64,000 bases of DNA from Pseudomonadales bacterium (GTDB lineage: Bacteria; Pseudomonadota; Gammaproteobacteria; Pseudomonadales; UBA5862): positions 372,001 to 436,000 of the forward strand of contig JACKOQ010000002.1 in NCBI GenBank assembly GCA_024234215.1, given 5' to 3'. The notes beneath the pieces were generated by a model. That model ran no database searches. It had not been told where the DNA came from and was given only the letters and a program-made list of their open reading frames with translations. The position numbers and the translations under genes are program-made. Of this stretch, positions 21,126 through 29,794 are shown piece by piece; position 1 is the first letter of the stretch, and every line of letters begins with the position of its first letter.

Positions 21126-21361
21126 ACCACATCTCCTGCTGTTTCAGCCTGCTGCCGCGGTCGATGGCGCACCGACAGAAAAGCAACCCGAGGCTCTGGC
21201 CAAAGGGTAACCTATCTGATAGCTTCTGCGCGCTGTTCTGTCACGCCCGTCCATGCTGCCGACAGCGTCGAGGGCGTGCAGGTCATTCAACCCGCCCCAT
21301 CCATCCGATCTGGCCGAGTCGGCGCCGGATCATCCACGAGCCGTATCCCGGAGCAGAAACC

Positions 21362-21805
21362 ATGGCAGCCAAGGAGCATTCACGCGCTGAAGCCATTCTC
21401 AAGACCTTTTCGCCCTACAAAGAGAAGAAGGGCGAGGAGTACATGAATCCGCAGCAGCTCGCACACTTCAGGAACATCCTGCAGACATGGAAGAAAGAAC
21501 TGATGGAAGAGGTCGACCACACCGTCCACCACATGCAGGATGAGGCCGCCAACTTCCCCGATCCCTCCGACCGCGCCAGCCAGGAAGAGGAGTTCAGCCT
21601 CGAACTGCGCACCCGCGACCGCGAGCGCAAGCTGATCAAGAAGATCGAATCGACCCTCGAGCGCATCGACCAGGGCGAATATGGCTTCTGCGACGCCTGC
21701 GGCATCGAGATCGGCATCCGTCGGCTCGAGGCGCGCCCGACCGCCAGCCTCTGTGTCGACTGCAAGACGCTGGATGAAATCAAGGAAAAGCAGCAACGCG
21801 GCTGA
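21362..21805 (+). CDS. dksA: RNA polymerase-binding transcription factor DksA
   Basis: A 147-residue stringent-response factor acting with ppGpp in the secondary channel of RNA polymerase. The coiled-coil tip motif DPSDRAS and the four-cysteine zinc finger (CDACG and CVDC) are intact. The start has CGGAGCAG upstream. gluQ follows 13 bases later, as in Pseudomonas and E. coli. Confidence 0.97.
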   Translation: MAAKEHSRAEAILKTFSPYKEKKGEEYMNPQQLAHFRNILQTWKKELMEEVDHTVHHMQDEAANFPDPSDRASQEEEFSLELRTRDRERKLIKKIESTLERIDQGEYGFCDACGIEIGIRRLEARPTASLCVDCKTLDEIKEKQQRG

Positions 21806-21818
21806 CGCCGGCGGGGCC

Positions 21819-22754
21819 ATGGCGCGCCTCCAGGCTGGCACCGAATCCCCCCTGCACCCTCCCTCCCGCCGTTATCGGGGCCGCTTTGCCCCCTCGCCGA
21901 CCGGCCCCCTCCATCTGGGCTCCCTGCTGACCGCGGTGGCCAGTTACCTCGACGCCCGCCAGGCCGGCGGCGACTGGCTGCTGCGGATCGAGAACATCGA
22001 TCCGGTCCGTGAGGCCAGCGGGGCCGAATCGCAGATTCTGCATGCGCTGGAGCAGCATGGTCTCCATTGGGATGGCCCACTGGAGCGGCAATGGTCGCGG
22101 ATGTCGCACTACCGCGAGGTGGCGGAGCGGTTGCGCGAACGCGATCTGGCTTACCGCTGCCAATGCAGCCGCAGCGAACTGGCCTCCCTGGGCGGACAGC
22201 ATCCCGCCACCTGCCGTCATCGCCCCCCGGCGGCCAATCTCCCCAGTGCATTGCGGGTCGATGTCGGCGACCGGCCGATCCGCTTCATCGACCTGATTCA
22301 GGGGCCGCAGCAATTTCAGCTCGCCCGCGATGGGGGCGATTTTGTCATCTGGCGGCGCGATGACCTGGTCAGTTATCAACTGGCGGTGCTGCTCGATGAC
22401 CTGCGCCAAGGCATCAGCCGGGTGGTACGCGGGGTCGACCTGCTCGACTCCACGCCGCGCCAGATCCATCTGGCCATGCTGCTGGGAGAGCCGCCACCCG
22501 ACTATGGCCATCTGCCGGTGCTGGTCAATCGAAGCGGTGCCAAGCTGAGCAAGCAGAACCTCGCACCGGCGCTCGATCTCTCCCGCGCGCGGCAGAATCT
22601 CCATGCCGTACTGACGCTGCTGCGACTCGAACCGCCGCCGGCACTGCGGCATGAAGCGGTGCGGACCCAGCTCGATTGGGCCACGCCCCGCTGGTCGCTG
22701 GCCGCGCTGCAGGGCTGCCGCAGCCTGCCGATGCCGGAACGGCTGGCGGATTGA
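21819..22754 (+). CDS. gluQ: Glutamyl-Q tRNA(Asp) synthetase GluQ
   Basis: A truncated glutamyl-tRNA synthetase paralogue that attaches glutamate to queuosine in tRNA(Asp). At 311 residues it lacks the anticodon-binding domain, as expected. The HIGH-type motif is FAPSPTGPLHLGS and the KMSKS-type motif GAKLSKQNLA. Zinc ligands are visible in YRCQCSRSEL and ATCRH. The first 15 residues before RRYRGRFAPS are probably a flexible extension. Confidence 0.95.
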   Translation: MARLQAGTESPLHPPSRRYRGRFAPSPTGPLHLGSLLTAVASYLDARQAGGDWLLRIENIDPVREASGAESQILHALEQHGLHWDGPLERQWSRMSHYREVAERLRERDLAYRCQCSRSELASLGGQHPATCRHRPPAANLPSALRVDVGDRPIRFIDLIQGPQQFQLARDGGDFVIWRRDDLVSYQLAVLLDDLRQGISRVVRGVDLLDSTPRQIHLAMLLGEPPPDYGHLPVLVNRSGAKLSKQNLAPALDLSRARQNLHAVLTLLRLEPPPALRHEAVRTQLDWATPRWSLAALQGCRSLPMPERLAD

Positions 22755-22807
22755 GTCCGGCCTCTCTACCATAGCCGGTCGATCCGTCATCCATTCAGGA
22801 CATTGCG

Positions 22808-22984
22808 ATGTATGTCCCGCGCTCGATCATGCTGCTGGTGATTGGGGTGCTGCTGCTCTTTCCCGGCGTGCAGGCCTGGGTCGGCGATGTCGGCAGCAGT
22901 TGGTATCGGCCCCATCTGGTCTGGCTGGCGGTGATCATTCTCGCCCTGGTTCTGCAGCAGCTGCGGGAGCCCGATGAGTCCTGA
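22808..22984 (+). CDS. cbrX: Small membrane protein CbrX, coupled to cbrA
   Basis: A 58-residue open frame starting ATGTATGTCCCG with two hydrophobic helices (IMLLVIGVLLLFPGV and LVWLAVIILALVL). It overlaps the cbrA start by 11 bases. In Pseudomonas putida a small gene, cbrX, overlaps cbrA in the same way and couples its translation; position, size and two-helix pattern agree. A structural role is unproven. Confidence 0.8.
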   Translation: MYVPRSIMLLVIGVLLLFPGVQAWVGDVGSSWYRPHLVWLAVIILALVLQQLREPDES

Positions 22985-25931
22985 GCTCGCTCTGCCGCTG
23001 GCGGTTCTGGGCTATCTGGCGCTGCTGTTCCTCACTGCCTGGGCTGCCGAACGCTGGCGCGGGCCGGCCCGCCTGGCGCGCCATCCGCTCATCCATCTCT
23101 TCGCACTCGGGGTTTACGGCGGTGCCTGGTCGCTGCTGGGGTCGATCGGCTTCGCCCGGCATTTCGGCCACAGCTACCTGTTCTACTATCTCGGCATGAG
23201 CATGGCCTTTCTGCTGGCGCCGATCTTTCTGCAGCCGCTGGCCCAGTTGGTGCGTACCCATCAGCTCAACTCGCTGGCCGATGTGCTGGCGTTCCGTTAC
23301 CGCAGCCGCCTGGTCGGGGCATTGGCCGCGCTGCTGCTGCTGTTCGGCTCGTTGCCGATGGTGGCGTTGCAACTGAAGAGCGTGCATGAACTCTTCGTAC
23401 TGCTGAGCCACGATGGCCCTGCCCCCTGGTTGCTGCTGGGTGGATTCGTGCTGCTGCTGCTGCTCTTCACGCTGCGGTTCGGCTCACGTGACCTCACTGC
23501 GGAGCAGAAGCATTCGGGCCTGCTGCTTGCGATCGCCAGCTCCGGACTGCTGAAGCTGGTGGCGTTCGGCGGGCTCGGCTGGCTGGCGCTGCGCTACGCC
23601 TTTGGCGACTTGCAGGGACTCGGCCAGTGGCTGCGGGCCCATCCGCTGCTGCTCGACCGGCTGCATCAGCCGATGGCGCAGTGGACACCACGCATCCTGC
23701 TGCTGCTGTTCTTCTTTGCCACTGTGCTGATGCCGCACATCTACCGCCTGCTGTTTGCCGAGGGTCGTTCAGCGACATTGTCCAACTGGCTGGGTGGTGG
23801 CTTCTCGCTCTATCTGCTGCTGTTGAGCCTGCCGGTGCTGCCGATACTGTGGGCCGGCGAGGCCATCGGACTGAGCGGCTCCGCCGAATTTTTCTCGATC
23901 GGTCTGGCACTGACGAGTCACTCGCCGGCGATTCTGCTGGCGACCCTGCTCAGCACCCTGGCCGCCACCAGCGCGGTGATGGTGGTGGGGACGCTGGCGC
24001 TGGCCTCCATCTGTCTGAACCATCTGGTGCTGCCGTTCTACCAGACCGCGCAAAAGGAGCAACTCTATCGTTGGGTGCTGGCGCGCCGGCGCTGGCTGAT
24101 TGCGCTGATCTTTCTGATCGGTCTGCTGGGTCCGATGCTCTTTTCCGACTGGCAGCCACTGGCCGAACTGGCCCTGTTTGCCTTTGTCTGCATCCTCCAG
24201 CTGATGCCCGGCACCCTGGGAGTGCTCTACTGGCCGCATGCCAACCGCAAGGGGCTGGTGGCAGGACTGCTGACCGGTCTTGTGCTCTGGCTGCTCTGTG
24301 CCCTGCTGGCACAGCCACTGACCGGTGCCCGTTCACTGTCGCTGCTGCAGGACAACTGGAGTCCGCTGGCACTCGGTTGTCTGGCCCTCAACATCGCCAT
24401 CTTCTCCCTGGTCTCGGCCGTTACCTCACGCAGTCCGGCGGAGCGTGCCGCAGCCGAACTCTGCTCGGTGGACAACATCCGTCGGCCGCGACGCCGTGAA
24501 TTGAGCCAATCGTCACCCGAGCGCTTCATCCAGCAGTTGAGCAAGGCGCTCGGGCTCAATCTGGCACGGCAGGAGGTGGAGCAGGCGCTGCGCGAGCTCG
24601 AGCTCGATGCCGATGAGCGGCGCCCCTATGCAATGCGCCGTCTGCGTGACCGCATCGAGGCCAACCTGTCGGGCCGGCTGGGACCCTCCACCGCCCAGGA
24701 GATCGTCTCACGCCTGCTCCCCTACAAGGAGTCACCCTATGCTTACGACGTCGAGGACATCAACTTCATCGAAAACCGGCTCGAATCCTATCGCAAGGAT
24801 CTGCGCGGCCTGGCGGCCGAACTCGACACCCTGCGGCGTTACCACCGCCAGACATTGCGCGACCTGCCGATCGGAGTGCTCTCGATCGGTGTCGATGGCG
24901 AAGTGCTGCTGTGGAACCGCGCGATGGAGGCGCTGACCCAGACGCCAGCCGGAGAGGTGATCGGCTCCACCCTGGCCTCGCTCGCACCACCCTGGGGAGC
25001 GCTGTTCGCCGATTTTCTACATGACCCGGCCATGCAGCGCCACAAGGAGCCAATCAAGCTGGGCGGGGAGCAGCGCTGGGTGGCCCTGCACAAGTCGGAT
25101 GTCTCCGCCGAGGATGTCTATCAGGGTGGCAGTCAGGTGATCCTGGTGGAGGACATGACCGACACCCGACTGCTCGAACAGAAGCTGATGCACAGCGAGC
25201 GGCTGGCCTCGATCGGCCGGCTTGCCGCCGGTGTCGCCCATGAGATCGGCAATCCGGTCACCGGCATCGACTGTCTGGCGCAAAACCTCGCTGCCGAGAG
25301 TGACGAAGCCGAAATCAGGGAGCTGGCCGAGCAGATTCGCCAGCAGATCCGCCGCATCAACCGCATCGTCCAGTCGCTGGTCACCTTTGCCCACCGCGGC
25401 AACCCCGAGACACCCTCCCGGCATGGTGCCGTCTCGCTCAGGGCCTGTGTGGCCGAAGCGGTCGAACTGTTGTCGATCGGTGGCAAGGGGTATGACATCC
25501 GCTTCGACAACCGCTGTGATCCGGACCTCGACGTGCGTGGCGACAGCCAGCGGCTGCAGCAGGTGTTCGTCAACCTGCTCGACAACGCCCGTGACGCCTC
25601 GCCACCCGGTGCCTGCATCCTCATCCGCAGCCAGCTTCTGGAGGGCATGGTCCAGACCGAGGTGATCGATCAGGGCAGCGGCATCGACAAGAGCCTGCAC
25701 GAGCGGGTGTTCGATCCGTTCTTCACCACCAAGGAGCCGGGCGAGGGCACCGGACTCGGCTTGGCACTGGCCTACAGCATCGTCGAGGCGCATCAGGGGC
25801 AACTGCTGATCGACAGCCCGCTGGATGCGGCGACCGGACGCGGCACCAAGGTAACAGTGCTGCTGCCAAAGTGGGTGGAATCAACGCAACAGAGCGCGCA
25901 GACGGATGATTCTGAGTCAGAAACTGGTTAG
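22974..25931 (+). CDS. cbrA: Sensor histidine kinase CbrA with sodium/solute-symporter domain
   Basis: A 985-residue kinase of the CbrAB system controlling carbon and nitrogen balance. Residues 1 to about 500 form a sodium:solute-symporter domain of roughly 13 helices, followed by a linker, a PAS domain (about 620-730), the HisKA helix with H756 in GVAHEIGNPVTG, and a HATPase domain with DQGSGID and EGTGLGLALAYS. CbrA of Pseudomonas transports histidine through its symporter part. Translation is probably coupled to cbrX. cbrB follows 35 bases later. Confidence 0.95.
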   Translation: MSPELALPLAVLGYLALLFLTAWAAERWRGPARLARHPLIHLFALGVYGGAWSLLGSIGFARHFGHSYLFYYLGMSMAFLLAPIFLQPLAQLVRTHQLNSLADVLAFRYRSRLVGALAALLLLFGSLPMVALQLKSVHELFVLLSHDGPAPWLLLGGFVLLLLLFTLRFGSRDLTAEQKHSGLLLAIASSGLLKLVAFGGLGWLALRYAFGDLQGLGQWLRAHPLLLDRLHQPMAQWTPRILLLLFFFATVLMPHIYRLLFAEGRSATLSNWLGGGFSLYLLLLSLPVLPILWAGEAIGLSGSAEFFSIGLALTSHSPAILLATLLSTLAATSAVMVVGTLALASICLNHLVLPFYQTAQKEQLYRWVLARRRWLIALIFLIGLLGPMLFSDWQPLAELALFAFVCILQLMPGTLGVLYWPHANRKGLVAGLLTGLVLWLLCALLAQPLTGARSLSLLQDNWSPLALGCLALNIAIFSLVSAVTSRSPAERAAAELCSVDNIRRPRRRELSQSSPERFIQQLSKALGLNLARQEVEQALRELELDADERRPYAMRRLRDRIEANLSGRLGPSTAQEIVSRLLPYKESPYAYDVEDINFIENRLESYRKDLRGLAAELDTLRRYHRQTLRDLPIGVLSIGVDGEVLLWNRAMEALTQTPAGEVIGSTLASLAPPWGALFADFLHDPAMQRHKEPIKLGGEQRWVALHKSDVSAEDVYQGGSQVILVEDMTDTRLLEQKLMHSERLASIGRLAAGVAHEIGNPVTGIDCLAQNLAAESDEAEIRELAEQIRQQIRRINRIVQSLVTFAHRGNPETPSRHGAVSLRACVAEAVELLSIGGKGYDIRFDNRCDPDLDVRGDSQRLQQVFVNLLDNARDASPPGACILIRSQLLEGMVQTEVIDQGSGIDKSLHERVFDPFFTTKEPGEGTGLGLALAYSIVEAHQGQLLIDSPLDAATGRGTKVTVLLPKWVESTQQSAQTDDSESETG

Positions 25932-25966
25932 ACTGGTAACGTCTTATACTGCCGAGGTCGTGAGTA

Positions 25967-27361
25967 ATGAAGTCGACCCCCAAGGTGCTCATCATCGAGG
26001 ATGAGTCGGTCATCCGCTACGCGCTGCGCCGTCTGCTGGAGCGCAACCAGTTCAAGGTCAGCGAGGCCGGTTCGGTGGCCGAGGCCCAGACGAAGCAGAA
26101 TCTTGACGAGTTCGACATCATCATCAGCGACCTGCGCCTGCCCGGTGCGCCGGGCACTGATCTGATCAAGCTGGCGCCGGCGACGCCGGTGCTGATCATG
26201 ACCAGTTACGCCAGCCTGCGCTCGGCGGTCGATGCCATGAAGATGGGCGCGGTCGACTACATCGCCAAGCCCTTCGACCACAACGAGATGCTGGGCACGA
26301 TCCGCCGCATCATCGCCAGTCACACGCCGACACCGGTTGCCGCCGACGGCGCCAACCACGGCCTGCCCGGCATGGTCGGGCGCTCACCGGCGATGCAGGC
26401 GATCTACAGCCACATCCACAAGGTGGCCAGGACCGCCACCACCGCGCTGATCCAGGGTGAATCGGGCACCGGCAAGGAGCTGATCGCCAAGGCCATCCAT
26501 GCGCTGGGACCACGCCGTGACCAACCGCTGATCAGCATCAACTGCGCGGCCATTCCCGAAAGCCTGATCGAATCCGAACTCTTTGGCCACGAAAAGGGCG
26601 CCTTCACCGGCGCGACCGCCAGCCGCACCGGCCTGGTCGAAGCCGCCGATGGCGGCACCCTCTTTCTGGATGAGATCGGCGAACTGCCGCTGGAGGCCCA
26701 GGCCCGCCTGCTGCGGGTGCTGCAGGAGGGCGAGATTCGCCGCATCGGTTCGGTCGAATCGAAGAAGGTCGATGTGCGTCTGATCTCGGCCACCCACCGC
26801 GATCTGGCGCGCATGGTCAAGGAGAACCGGTTTCGCCAGGATCTCTACTACCGAATCAATGTGGTGAAGATCGAACTGCCGCCGCTGCGCGAGCGCGGCA
26901 GCGACATCCTCGAGATCGCCGAACACATTCTCGACAAGGTTGCCCAGCGTCTGGGGCGCTCCGCGCTGCGGTTCTCGCCCAACGCCATCCAGGCCATCAC
27001 CACCTACGGTTGGCCCGGCAATGTCCGCGAGCTCGAAAACGCCATCGAACGGGCGGTGGTGCTCAGCGAGCAGCCGGTCATCGACCACCCGCTGCTCGGC
27101 ATCGATGTCGAGTTGATCGAGGTGGCCGAACTGCGCAGACAGCAGGAAAGCAAGGGCACGGTGCCGTCAAAGATCGCCTTTGAACCGCAGGAGGGGCTGT
27201 CGCTCGAGGATTACTTCCAGCAGTTCGTGCTGCAGCATCAGGACCAGATGAGCGAGACCGAGCTGGCGCGCAAGCTCGGCATCAGCCGTAAATGTCTGTG
27301 GGAGCGCCGGCAGCGCTTCAGCATCCCGCGCAGTCGCACACCCGCCAAGAGGGCTGGCTAG
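25967..27361 (+). CDS. cbrB: Sigma54-dependent response regulator CbrB
   Basis: A 464-residue NtrC-family regulator. Its receiver domain has the phospho-acceptor D55 in IIISDLRLPG. The AAA+ domain has Walker A GESGTGKE, the sigma54-contacting loop GAFTGA and Walker B LFLDEIGEL. A Fis-type helix-turn-helix ends the protein (ELARKLGISRKCLWERRQRF). Phosphorylated by CbrA, it activates crcZ-type sRNA genes; a CrcZ candidate with a sigma54-like promoter lies directly downstream, as in Pseudomonas. Confidence 0.95.
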   Translation: MKSTPKVLIIEDESVIRYALRRLLERNQFKVSEAGSVAEAQTKQNLDEFDIIISDLRLPGAPGTDLIKLAPATPVLIMTSYASLRSAVDAMKMGAVDYIAKPFDHNEMLGTIRRIIASHTPTPVAADGANHGLPGMVGRSPAMQAIYSHIHKVARTATTALIQGESGTGKELIAKAIHALGPRRDQPLISINCAAIPESLIESELFGHEKGAFTGATASRTGLVEAADGGTLFLDEIGELPLEAQARLLRVLQEGEIRRIGSVESKKVDVRLISATHRDLARMVKENRFRQDLYYRINVVKIELPPLRERGSDILEIAEHILDKVAQRLGRSALRFSPNAIQAITTYGWPGNVRELENAIERAVVLSEQPVIDHPLLGIDVELIEVAELRRQQESKGTVPSKIAFEPQEGLSLEDYFQQFVLQHQDQMSETELARKLGISRKCLWERRQRFSIPRSRTPAKRAG

Positions 27362-27390
27362 CCGCCTGTCACCGCAACGCCGTGCCGCGA

Positions 27391-27438
27391 TGTTACCTGT
27401 CGCGCGGCGTGGTCCCCAGAACGAGGGGGACGGTAACA
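27391..27438. promoter_or_regulatory. Candidate CbrB upstream activating sites
   Basis: The inverted half-sites TGTTAC (27391-27396) and GTAACA (27433-27438) lie 75-120 bases before the sigma54-like promoter, where an enhancer protein should bind. CbrB is reported to recognise GTTAC/GTAAC half-sites, but the 36-base spacing here is wider than I recall for single operators, so these may be parts of two sites. Confidence 0.4.
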
Positions 27439-27511
27439 GAAAACTGTTTCCCCGCCGTTTAGCAAACCACGATAATATTTCAACTTGTTGTTATTTAAGT
27501 GAATTTAATTT

Positions 27512-27527
27512 TGGCACGCCAAATGTA
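27512..27527 (+). promoter_or_regulatory. Sigma54-type promoter of crcZ
   Basis: TGGCACG followed by 4 bases and ATGTA matches the -24 element perfectly and the -12 element (TTGCW) partly: the -12 GC is GT here. Transcription should start near 27537. The position, directly after cbrB and before the CA-rich RNA, supports it. Confidence 0.65.
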
Positions 27528-27536
27528 TAGGAAGAG

Positions 27537-27788
27537 GACATAACAATAACAATAAACAATAAAAACGACGCTTCGGGTACAACAACAATAATTGCGCAGC
27601 CACCTGAGCTGCCGATCCGAAGAGGCAGATCGAGGTGCAGCATCGTTGTGATAACAACAAGCAGGTTTGGCTCATAACAATAACAATCCGGCGCTGGCCG
27701 GCAAATCTGTAAAACAAAGACACGGCGCGGCAGCTTGGCTCTTGAGTGACACACCTTGCAGTGGAATGCCTCAGGCATTCCACTGCAA
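27537..27788 (+). ncRNA. crcZ: CrcZ-like sRNA sequestering Hfq/Crc
   Basis: The 500-base gap between cbrB and pcnB contains no protein gene but has about five clusters of A-rich catabolite-activity motifs: AACAATAACAATAAACAATAA-like runs at 27543-27563, ACAACAACAATAA near 27582, ATAACAACAA near 27652, AACAATAACAA near 27677 and AAACAAAGA near 27712. Pseudomonas CrcZ sits at the same locus and titrates Hfq/Crc from target mRNAs, lifting carbon catabolite repression. The right end is set at a perfect hairpin (27756-27788) that has no T tract, so the 3' end is uncertain. Confidence 0.85.
27756..27788. repeat. Perfect 16-bp inverted repeat between crcZ and pcnB
   Basis: Two 16-base arms (TTGCAGTGGAATGCCT and its exact complement) flank a single base; the practical loop is TCA. 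It may be the 3' hairpin of the CrcZ-like RNA or an attenuator before pcnB. The following bases (ACTCATCTG) give no uridine run. Confidence 0.8.
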
Positions 27789-27883
27789 ACTCATCTGAAA
27801 TCCACTTCCCTTCTTTCGGCTCGACGCGGTATCGATGTGGCGTGGTGTATACTTCGCGCGCGGATTTTGTTGCCACAGGTCTC

Positions 27884-29212
27884 ATTGCCATCGAACAGAC
27901 GCTTGCCAAGCCGACCGTCATCCCCCGTGACGCCCACACCCTCTCCCGCAGTCAGGTCAGCGCCGCCGCGCTCAAGGTGCTCTATCGGCTGAAGGATGCC
28001 GGTTTCGCGGCCTATCTGGTGGGTGGCTGCGTGCGCGATCTGCTGTTGGGCCTGACACCCAAGGATTTCGACATTGCCACCGATGCGATGCCGGAGCAGG
28101 TCACTCAGCTCTTTCGCAATTCCCGGGTGATCGGTCGCCGTTTTCGCATCGTGCATGTCCGTTTCGGCCAGGAGACCATCGAGGTCTCGACCTTTCGCGC
28201 CCATCACTCGCCCTTCGACGAAGAAGATCCCGACACTGAACCGCTCGAGCGGCGCCGTTCCGACAGCGGCATGATCCTGCGCGACAATGTCTATGGCCGG
28301 GTCGACGAGGATGCCGGACGGCGTGACTTCACCATCAACGCGCTCTACTACGACATCCGCGACTTCACGCTGCACGACTACGCCGATGGATTGCGCGACC
28401 TGAACGCCAGGCAGATCAGGATGATCGGTGACCCGGCCATCCGCTACCGCGAGGATCCGGTGCGCATGCTGCGCGCGGTGCGCTTTGCCGCCAAACTCGA
28501 CTTCACGCTGGCCGAGGAGACCCTCAAACCGATCAGGACGCTGCGCACCCTGCTGCTGCAGGTGCCTGCGGCACGCCTGTTCGATGAGGTGATCAAGCTG
28601 TTCCTGACTGGCCATGGATTGAGCTCGTTTCAACTGCTGCGGGCGCACGGCCTGTTCGAGACGCTCTTTCCAGCCACCCAGGCCAGCATCGAGGCCGCGA
28701 CACCCTTTGCCGTTGCGCTCATCGAAGCGGCGATGCACAACACCGACCTGCGCCTGGCCGAGGAACGTCCGGTCAATCCGGCCTTCATCTTCGCGGTGCT
28801 GTTGTGGCCGGTCCTCACGATCCGACAGCAGCAGCTCCAGCATGACGAGGGGCTGCCGCCGATCGCGGCACTCCATCAGGCCGCCCACGAGGTGCTGGGC
28901 GAGCAGGTGCGAATCACGGCCATTCCGCGCCGCTTCTCCACCATCGTCATCGAGATCTGGGAGCTGCAGTGGCGGCTGCCCCGACGCACGCCAGCGGCGG
29001 TGGCCAAGCTGATCGCGCATCCACGCTTTCGTGCCGGCTACGACTTTCTGCTGCTGCGCGAACAGGCGGGTGAAGCGCTCGATGGTCTCGGTCAGTGGTG
29101 GAGCAGCTATCAGATTGCCGACGAGGCTGAGCGGACGGCATTGGTCGCCACTGTTACGGCCCCCAAATCCAGGCGCCGCAGCCGGGTGCGGCGGCGCAAA
29201 TCCCGCGACTGA
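27884..29212 (+). CDS. pcnB: Poly(A) polymerase PcnB
   Basis: Adds poly(A) tails to RNA 3' ends, marking them for decay. Nucleotidyltransferase motifs LVGGCVRDLLLG and KDFDIATDAMPEQV, the RRDFTINALYYD segment and the RNA-binding helices are present, and the C terminus is Arg/Lys-rich. There is no in-frame ATG before the conserved domain. I place the start at ATT (27884), with CAGGT upstream, because E. coli pcnB is known to start at AUU. GTG codons at 27842 and 27845 are alternatives, but they lie at a possible -10 (TATACT, 27848). Confidence 0.9.
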   Translation: MAIEQTLAKPTVIPRDAHTLSRSQVSAAALKVLYRLKDAGFAAYLVGGCVRDLLLGLTPKDFDIATDAMPEQVTQLFRNSRVIGRRFRIVHVRFGQETIEVSTFRAHHSPFDEEDPDTEPLERRRSDSGMILRDNVYGRVDEDAGRRDFTINALYYDIRDFTLHDYADGLRDLNARQIRMIGDPAIRYREDPVRMLRAVRFAAKLDFTLAEETLKPIRTLRTLLLQVPAARLFDEVIKLFLTGHGLSSFQLLRAHGLFETLFPATQASIEAATPFAVALIEAAMHNTDLRLAEERPVNPAFIFAVLLWPVLTIRQQQLQHDEGLPPIAALHQAAHEVLGEQVRITAIPRRFSTIVIEIWELQWRLPRRTPAAVAKLIAHPRFRAGYDFLLLREQAGEALDGLGQWWSSYQIADEAERTALVATVTAPKSRRRSRVRRRKSRD

Positions 29213-29224
29213 GCCATCTGCATC

Positions 29225-29752
29225 GTGCGTTGCCATATCGCGCTGGGCAGTAACCTGGATGAGCCGCTGGTGCAGATTCTCACCGCCTCCCGGGCGTTGG
29301 CGGAAATTCCCGACAGCACGCTGGTTGCGCTCTCCAGTTGTTACCGCAGCGCACCGCTGGATGGGATGGACCAGCCATGGTACGTCAATCGGGTCGCCGC
29401 GCTCGACACCCAGCTGTCACCGGAAGCGCTGCTCGATGCACTGCAACGGATCGAACGGCGACAGGGCCGCATCCGCACCGTGCGCTGGGCGTCCCGCACG
29501 CTCGATCTCGACCTGCTGCTCTATGGTGACCTGGTGATGGAGAGCCCCCGGCTGCGGATTCCCCATCCGGGAATGGCGACGCGGAACTTCGTGCTGCACC
29601 CTTTGGCGGAACTGGTGGGCGACCTTATACTGCCGACCGGGCAGCGGCTGAGCGAGCTGTGTCGGTGCTGTACCGATGCTGGCCTGATCCGCATCGATCT
29701 CACCGCCGTGGAACCGGCGATCGCCGGGCCCGCGCTCACCCACGGCCGCTGA
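29225..29752 (+). CDS. folK: HPPK, 2-amino-4-hydroxy-6-hydroxymethyldihydropteridine pyrophosphokinase FolK
   Basis: A 175-residue folate-pathway enzyme transferring pyrophosphate from ATP to the pterin alcohol. Typical features are IALGSNL at the N terminus, the pterin-binding YRSAPL, and the metal-site aspartates in SRTLDLDLLLYGD. The C-terminal 20 residues go beyond the usual length. The start is GTG at 29225, 12 bases after pcnB, as in Pseudomonas and E. coli. Confidence 0.95.
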   Translation: MRCHIALGSNLDEPLVQILTASRALAEIPDSTLVALSSCYRSAPLDGMDQPWYVNRVAALDTQLSPEALLDALQRIERRQGRIRTVRWASRTLDLDLLLYGDLVMESPRLRIPHPGMATRNFVLHPLAELVGDLILPTGQRLSELCRCCTDAGLIRIDLTAVEPAIAGPALTHGR

Positions 29753-29794
29753 CCCTGCGAACCGCATGCCCAGTCAGACAGAAGGAGCCACCGC

